This document shows positions 59,703-64,000 of a DNA stretch of 64,000 bases, piece by piece. Below the pieces are notes generated by a model, which saw only the letters and a program-made list of their open reading frames with translations, made no database searches and was not told the origin of the DNA. Every line of letters starts with the position of its first letter. Position 1 is the stretch's first letter. A program made the position numbers and the translations under genes. This stretch comes from Pseudomonas arsenicoxydans (GTDB taxonomy: Bacteria; Pseudomonadota; Gammaproteobacteria; Pseudomonadales; Pseudomonadaceae): NCBI RefSeq assembly GCF_900103875.1, contig NZ_LT629705.1:6395001-6459000 (forward strand). Direction: 5' to 3'.

Positions 59703-61202
59703 TCACTTGAGAAGCATCGGGGTTTTGGGAGCAACGGTCTGGCTGTCCTTGGGCACATCGTCGCCCGCACCCAGTCCACCGCCGAGCGCCGTCACCAGTT
59801 CGGCATGGGCGCTCAACCGAGCGGCCTGCACCTGCTGCTGGACTTGCTGCTGCTTGAACAACAAGGTCTGAGCGTTGAGCACGTTGAGGTAATCAGTGAG
59901 CCCGCGTTGATAGGCGATCATCGCGATGTCGTAGGTCTTCTGCGCCATCGCCACCGACTCGGCGGCGAAGGCTTGCTGCTTGTCCATGGATTCGCGACGG
60001 ATCAACTGGTCCGAGATGTTTTTCAGCGCATTGACCAGGGTCTGGTTGTACTTGGCGACAGCGATATCAAACCCGGCCGAGGCTTCACCCAGTTCCGAAC
60101 GCAAACGGCCGCCATCAAAAATCGGCAACGAGATCGCTGGGCCGACGCTGTAGCTGAGTTTCTTGCCGGTCAAAAACTCCAGCGCCCCGCCGCCGGTGGC
60201 CATGTAGCCAAGGCTGCCGACCAGATCGACGTTGGGATAAAAACCGGCATGAGCGACGTCAATCCCACGAGCCTGAGCCGCCACTTGCCAGCGACTGGCG
60301 ACCACATCCGGACGTTGACCGAGCAATTGCGCGGGCAACGACGACGGCAGTTTCAGCGGCGCGGCCAACGACAACGTCGGGCGTTGCAACTGCGCGCCCT
60401 CCCCCGGCCCCTTGCCCGCCAACGCGGCGAGTTGATTGCGGCTCAGGGCGATTTCTTCGTCCAGGGCGTCAATCTGACGGTGGGTTTCTGGCAGTGGCGC
60501 CTGCGCCTTACTGACCTCGAAATGGGTGCCGATGCCACCATTCAGGCGTTTCTGTGCCAGGTCGAGGATTTGCTCTTGCTGCTTCAGGGTGGCCTCGACG
60601 ATGTCCCGTTGTGCGTAATGCAACGAGAGTTCGATGTAGGAGCGCACGATGTTGTTCTGCAATTCGAGCTGGGCCAGGCGCGCTTCGGCGGCGCTCATGT
60701 GCGCCATGTCCACAGCGCGCTCGGTGGTGTTGCTTTCGCGACCCCAGAGGTCAAGGACATAGCTGAAGCCCAGCGCGGCGTTGTTGTCCCAGGTCGTGGT
60801 GTTGGCCAACTCGCCCGGCCCGTAGAACTGATCGGTGGGCCAGTGGTGGCGCTTGAGAGTCGACTCGCCATTGATCTGCAATGATTCAGCAGACTCGGCG
60901 ACACCCGCCATGGCCTTGGCCTGACGCACACGAGCGGCGGCCATGGCCATGCTCGGGCTGCCTTGCACGGCGAGGTCGATCCAGTGGTTGAGTTGCGAGT
61001 CGCCATAGGCCTGCCACCATCGGGCGGTGGGCCAGTGAGCGTCCTGCGCGGCGCTCTGGATAGCTTCGTCGGTGGCCAGTGAATTGGCCTCCAGTGCCTT
61101 GCCCTGCGGGGCAATACCTCCGGTTCCGATGCAGCCGCTGATGGTCAGGGTTAAAGCCAGAACACTGAGCGTCTGAAGCGCTCTGCTGATGCGACGCGGC
61201 AC
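59703..61202 (-). CDS. Outer-membrane efflux lipoprotein (NodT/OprM family)
   Basis: A 499-aa outer-membrane factor of the TolC type. It has a lipobox (ISGC, Cys24), and two OEP repeats form the coiled alpha-barrel and beta-barrel strands; family blocks include WWQAYGDSQLNHWIDLAV, VLDLWGRES and SLPIFDGGRLRSEL. The start is GTG 61202. It completes the efflux system as the outer channel. Confidence 0.9.
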   Translation of the reverse strand: MPRRISRALQTLSVLALTLTISGCIGTGGIAPQGKALEANSLATDEAIQSAAQDAHWPTARWWQAYGDSQLNHWIDLAVQGSPSMAMAAARVRQAKAMAGVAESAESLQINGESTLKRHHWPTDQFYGPGELANTTTWDNNAALGFSYVLDLWGRESNTTERAVDMAHMSAAEARLAQLELQNNIVRSYIELSLHYAQRDIVEATLKQQEQILDLAQKRLNGGIGTHFEVSKAQAPLPETHRQIDALDEEIALSRNQLAALAGKGPGEGAQLQRPTLSLAAPLKLPSSLPAQLLGQRPDVVASRWQVAAQARGIDVAHAGFYPNVDLVGSLGYMATGGGALEFLTGKKLSYSVGPAISLPIFDGGRLRSELGEASAGFDIAVAKYNQTLVNALKNISDQLIRRESMDKQQAFAAESVAMAQKTYDIAMIAYQRGLTDYLNVLNAQTLLFKQQQVQQQVQAARLSAHAELVTALGGGLGAGDDVPKDSQTVAPKTPMLLK

Positions 61203-61235
61203 TGCTGAAAATTCCTGAGGTGAGATTTGATCCCC

Positions 61236-61335
61236 TGTAGGAGCTGTCGAGTGAAACGAGGCTGCGATCCTTTGATCCTGTCTTTAAAAACAACGTCAAA
61301 AGATCGCAGCCTCGTTTCACTCGACAGCTCCTACA
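61236..61335. repeat. AGCTGTCGAGTG-family inverted repeat (copy 4)
   Basis: Nearly identical to the copy at 9325-9423, including the TCCTGTCTTTAAAAA loop, with only a few base differences. It lies in the divergent gap between the outer-membrane-factor gene and the LysR gene. Confidence 0.9.
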
Positions 61336-61484
61336 GAGGTTGCGCAATTCTAGGGGTGGGCTTTGTTGGCGATAAGCTGGGAATCCTGTGAATCTTTGTT
61401 ACCGTTAACGCGATAATCCGTTGGTCGGGGTCACCGCCCCCGTAACTTCGTGTCACAATTTGCCATCGCACCCGAGAGCACCCC

Positions 61485-62453
61485 ATGGACACTTTGCAAA
61501 ACATGCGCGCCTTCAGTTACGTGGCCGAGGCCGGCAGCTTCACTGCCGCGGCCGTGCAACTGGACACCACCACGGCCAACGTTTCGCGCGCGGTCTCCAA
61601 TCTGGAAGCCCATCTGCAAACCCGCCTGCTCAACCGCACCACCCGCCGCATCGCCCTGACCGAGGCCGGCAAGCGCTACCTGTTGCGCTGCGAGCAGATC
61701 CTGGCCTACGTCGAAGAAGCCGAAGCCGAAGCCAGCGACGCCCACGCCCGCCCGGCCGGGCAGCTCAAAGTGCACACCATGACCGGCATCGGCCAGCACT
61801 TCGTGATCGACGCCATCGCCCGCTACCGCAAAACCCATCCCGACGTGACCTTCGACCTGACCATGGCCAACCGCGTGCCGGACCTGCTCGATGAAGGCTA
61901 CGACGTGTCCATCGTGCTCGCCAGCGAACTGCCGGACTCGGGGTTCGTGTCCCAGCGCCTGGGCATCACCTACAGCATCGTCTGCGCCTCACCGGCGTAC
62001 GTGAAAGCCAACGGCTGCGCGCAAAAGCCCAGCGATTTGCTCAATCACATGTGCCTGCGCCTGGTGAGCCCGGTGATCCCCCTGGAGAAATGGACCTTCG
62101 ACGGACCTGAAGGCCAGGAGATGGTTACCATTAACAGCTCACCGTTCCTGGTGAACTCGGCCGACGCCATGAAAACGGCCATCACTAGCGGCATGGGAGT
62201 GGGCGTGTTGCCGGTGTATGCGGCGATTGAAGGCCTGCGCAACGGCACACTGGTGCGGGTAATGCCGAACTACCGCTCGCAGGAATTGAATCTGTACGCG
62301 ATCTACCCATCGCGGCAGTACCTGGATGCGAAGATCAAAACCTGGGTCGAGTATCTGCGCGGTTCGTTGCCGGAAATCCTCGCGGCGCATCAAGCGGAAC
62401 TGGCGGCGTATGAATTGAGTGGGACGTTGAGTGGGGCTCGGCTGGCGAACTGA
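61485..62453 (+). CDS. LysR-family transcriptional regulator
   Basis: A 322-aa LTTR with an N-terminal HTH (about 1-60; AFSYVAEAGSFTAAAVQLDT, then VSRAVSNLEAHLQTRLLNRT) and a periplasmic-binding-like effector domain (about 90-295). Divergent from the efflux operon 283 nt away, it is the obvious candidate regulator (compare AaeR in E. coli). Effector unknown. Confidence 0.9.
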   Translation: MDTLQNMRAFSYVAEAGSFTAAAVQLDTTTANVSRAVSNLEAHLQTRLLNRTTRRIALTEAGKRYLLRCEQILAYVEEAEAEASDAHARPAGQLKVHTMTGIGQHFVIDAIARYRKTHPDVTFDLTMANRVPDLLDEGYDVSIVLASELPDSGFVSQRLGITYSIVCASPAYVKANGCAQKPSDLLNHMCLRLVSPVIPLEKWTFDGPEGQEMVTINSSPFLVNSADAMKTAITSGMGVGVLPVYAAIEGLRNGTLVRVMPNYRSQELNLYAIYPSRQYLDAKIKTWVEYLRGSLPEILAAHQAELAAYELSGTLSGARLAN

Positions 62454-62777
62454 TCTCACGGTCCTACAGACGCGGTGAATTTGCGGGATGTTTCCGACGA
62501 ACTCTGTCGGTTGTTGGGTCAGACGGGAAATGGGTAGGCTTTGTGGGTCGCTGGCTTTTCAGCGATCGGGTCTGGAAAACCCGAATAAGGATCACGGCAC
62601 ATGACATAATGCGGCGCTTTTTCAGCTCCGCAATTTGAGTTATGGCGGCTGTGCGTGGGAGACCTTCGGGTCTGCCGGGTTTGATCCTTTCTCGGTTTTT
62701 CCAGTCCGCGTACAGCTGCCACCTCTTCGTCTGGAAAACGAAAAGTGGCAGCTCCTCGACTCTAAGGATCTTTGCCA
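62454..62777 (+). other. Upstream region of the DUF6124-type gene
   Basis: About 320 bases without a gene. The part from 62660 to 62753 contains two hairpins described separately. I found no certain promoter boxes. Confidence 0.5.
62660..62753 (+). ncRNA. Structured leader upstream of the DUF6124-type gene
   Basis: Hairpin 1 is AGACC-TTCG-GGTCT (62660-62673), with a stable UUCG loop. Hairpin 2 pairs AGCTGCCAC (62714-62722) with GTGGCAGCT (62745-62753), with TTCGT/ACGAA inside. Hairpin 2 ends 24 bases before the start codon and 10 bases before AAGGA. I recall similar AGCTGCCAC/GTGGCAGCT hairpins before small DUF6124/DUF3077 genes in other pseudomonads, but have not checked. Confidence 0.55.
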
Positions 62778-63155
62778 ATGATTAAAGAAACTCCAAATCC
62801 CCCGGAAGCCGACGACGTTTCCCCCTACGAATCCGCCGACTCCAAAAAATTCAACGACGCCGCCGAACGCGCGCTGGATCACTACCTCAAACCCGCCGCC
62901 CTCAAATCACCTGCTAACCGCAAACCAAGCACCATGTTCCTGATTGCGCCGGATATCAAAGACGAAGACCTGCTGGCCCACACCTGCGAGTCGCTGGCCC
63001 AGGCCAGTGTCATGGCCAGTGACTTCGCCGGCTATCTGGAAGGCCCGCATCGGCACACGGCGATGGCGATTCAGCAGATAGTGATGCTGGCCGAACTGGC
63101 GGTGAACCGAATGCTCGATAACGTCGAACTGCCGAAACCCGCGCTAAACCGCTAA
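62778..63155 (+). CDS. DUF6124-type small Pseudomonas protein
   Basis: A 125-aa protein of unknown function resembling the DUF6124 family as I recall it: TPNPPEADDVSPYESADSKK, AAERALDHYLKP, KPSTMFLIAPD and ASVMASDFAGYLEG, then a hydrophobic helix (AIQQIVMLAELAVNRMLD). I use ATG 62778, with AAGGA nine bases upstream, rather than TTG 62772. It has a structured leader and is followed at once by REP and tandem repeats. Confidence 0.82.
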   Translation: MIKETPNPPEADDVSPYESADSKKFNDAAERALDHYLKPAALKSPANRKPSTMFLIAPDIKDEDLLAHTCESLAQASVMASDFAGYLEGPHRHTAMAIQQIVMLAELAVNRMLDNVELPKPALNR

Positions 63156-63160
63156 TCCCT

Positions 63161-63264
63161 TGTGGGAGCATGCCTGCTCCGGGCGGCGTTCCGACGATGG
63201 CGGTCCGACATCCAGCATTGATGCTGACTGACACACCGCCATCGCTGGCAGGCCAGCTCCCACA
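63161..63264. repeat. REP pair before the tandem array
   Basis: TGTGGGAGCATGCCTGCTCC and the degenerate complement GGCAGGCCAGCTCCCACA, with a TTGATG-containing centre, lie at the left edge of the 207-bp array. Confidence 0.8.
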
Positions 63265-63290
63265 GTAAATCGGGTGTACCGCCCGCCCCT

Positions 63291-64000
63291 CACCACTCAA
63301 CAGGCCGAGCTGTAGCTCGCCTGCAGCTCTTGATCTTGATCCACCCGCCCCATCGGAACGCAGAGCGTCCCTGGCTGCATTCCCACGCGGAGCGTAGGGA
63401 ACGATCAAGTGGCGGCAGGAAGAGATTGGTCGGCTGGCGGGCCGCCATCGCTGGCAAGCCAGCTCCCACAATAGATCGGCGTACACGCTTCGCTCCTCAC
63501 CACTCAACAGGCCGAGCGGTAGCTCGCCTGCAGCTCTTGATCTTGATCCACCCGCCCCTTCGGAACGCAGAGCGTCCCTGGCTGCATTCCCACGCGGAGC
63601 GTAGGGAACGATCAAGTGGCGGCAGGAAGAGATTGGTCGGCTGGCGGGCCGCCATCGCTGGCAAGCCAGCTCCCACAATAGATCGGCGTACACGCTTCGC
63701 TCCTCACCACTCAACAGGCCGAGCGGTAGCTCGCCTGCAGCTCTTGATCTTGATCCACCCGCCCCTTCGGAACGCGGAGCGTCCCTGGCTGCATTCCCAC
63801 GCGGAGCGTAGGGAACGATCAAGTGGCGGCAGGAAGAGACTGGTCGGCTGGCGGGGCGCCATCGCTGGCAAGCCAGCTCCCACAATAGATCGGCGTACAC
63901 GCTTCGCTCCTCACCACTCAACAGGCCGAGCGGTAGCTCGCCTGCAGCTCTTGATCTTGATCCACCCGCCCCTTCGGAACGCGGAGCGTCCCTGGCTGCA
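63291..64000. repeat. 207-bp tandem repeat array, at least 3.4 copies, open at the window end
   Basis: Starting from CACCACTCAA, units begin at 63291, 63498, 63705 and 63912, exactly 207 bases apart. Each holds CTCACCACTCAACAGGCCGA, GATCTTGATCCACCCGCCCC, TTCCCACGCGGAGCG...GGGAACGATCA and a GCTGGCAAGCCAGCTCCCAC half REP. Differences between units are single bases. A minus-strand frame stays open through the array only because 207 is a multiple of three; I do not call it a gene. The array continues past base 64000. Confidence 0.93.

Noticed and set aside
63010..63921. Minus-strand frame encoding a 69-residue repeated protein
   Set aside because: It stays open because the DNA period is 207 bp; it begins inside the tandem array, overlaps a real gene at its end and reads through REP sequence.
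63291..64000. Tandem units considered as a CRISPR array
   Set aside because: The whole 207-bp unit repeats, with no unique spacers between short repeats and no cas genes nearby.

Overview
The window is a Pseudomonas chromosome segment, most likely of the P. fluorescens group. The evidence is high-GC coding sequence, REP-type palindromes built around GGGAGCGGGCTTGCCCGC, a complete algD-to-algA alginate operon, a dauBAR D-arginine catabolic locus beside rhlB as in P. aeruginosa, and a carboxylesterase whose triad (S114/D168/H199) matches P. fluorescens EstB. I saw no rRNA, tRNA or CRISPR array.

Layout. 0-8 kb: lptF-lptG (minus; LPS export permeases), then pepA, holC, a small conserved gene and valS (plus). 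8.0-9.3 kb: an intact IS3-family element with 28-bp ends, a 3-bp target duplication and an A AAA AAG frameshift site. 9.3-16.7 kb: rlmF, an HU-family gene, yejK with a membrane-anchored glutaredoxin, a GST-like protein, a GIY-YIG protein, an NTF2-like protein, and a CynX/NimT-type transporter with its GntR regulator. 16.7-17.7 kb: a non-coding block with a G-rich telomere-like tract and a 245-bp-arm inverted repeat. 17.7-21.9 kb: aapJQMP amino-acid ABC transporter (minus) with a candidate sigma-54 promoter. 22.3-28.5 kb: estB-type esterase, rhlB, dauB-dauA-dauR and a binding protein that shares a palindromic operator with dauB. 28.8-34.1 kb: moaC-moaD-moaE, a PIN-PhoH ATPase, a polysaccharide-deacetylase-like protein with a degenerate active site, and yaaA. 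34.1-51.4 kb: alginate control region and the twelve genes algD-alg8-alg44-algK-algE-algG-algX-algL-algI-algJ-algF-algA. 51.4-54.2 kb: an orphan TccC-like RHS protein with a ParB-like C-terminal domain. 54.3-64 kb: small unknown proteins, an SDR, an AaeXAB-like efflux cluster with its own outer-membrane factor and divergent LysR regulator, a DUF6124-type gene behind a structured leader, and a 207-bp tandem array running off the end.

How it works together. AlgA and AlgD make the GDP-sugar precursor; Alg8/Alg44 polymerise under c-di-GMP control; AlgI/J/F/X acetylate; AlgG epimerises; AlgK/AlgE export; AlgL trims. The dau genes convert D-arginine to L-arginine via the keto acid, with DauR as likely repressor. 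The efflux operon forms an inner pump, adaptor and outer channel. Intergenic space is rich in several repeat families, some sharing modules between the 17-kb and 63-kb loci. Function statements rest on recognised motifs, gene order and family knowledge; no database search was run.
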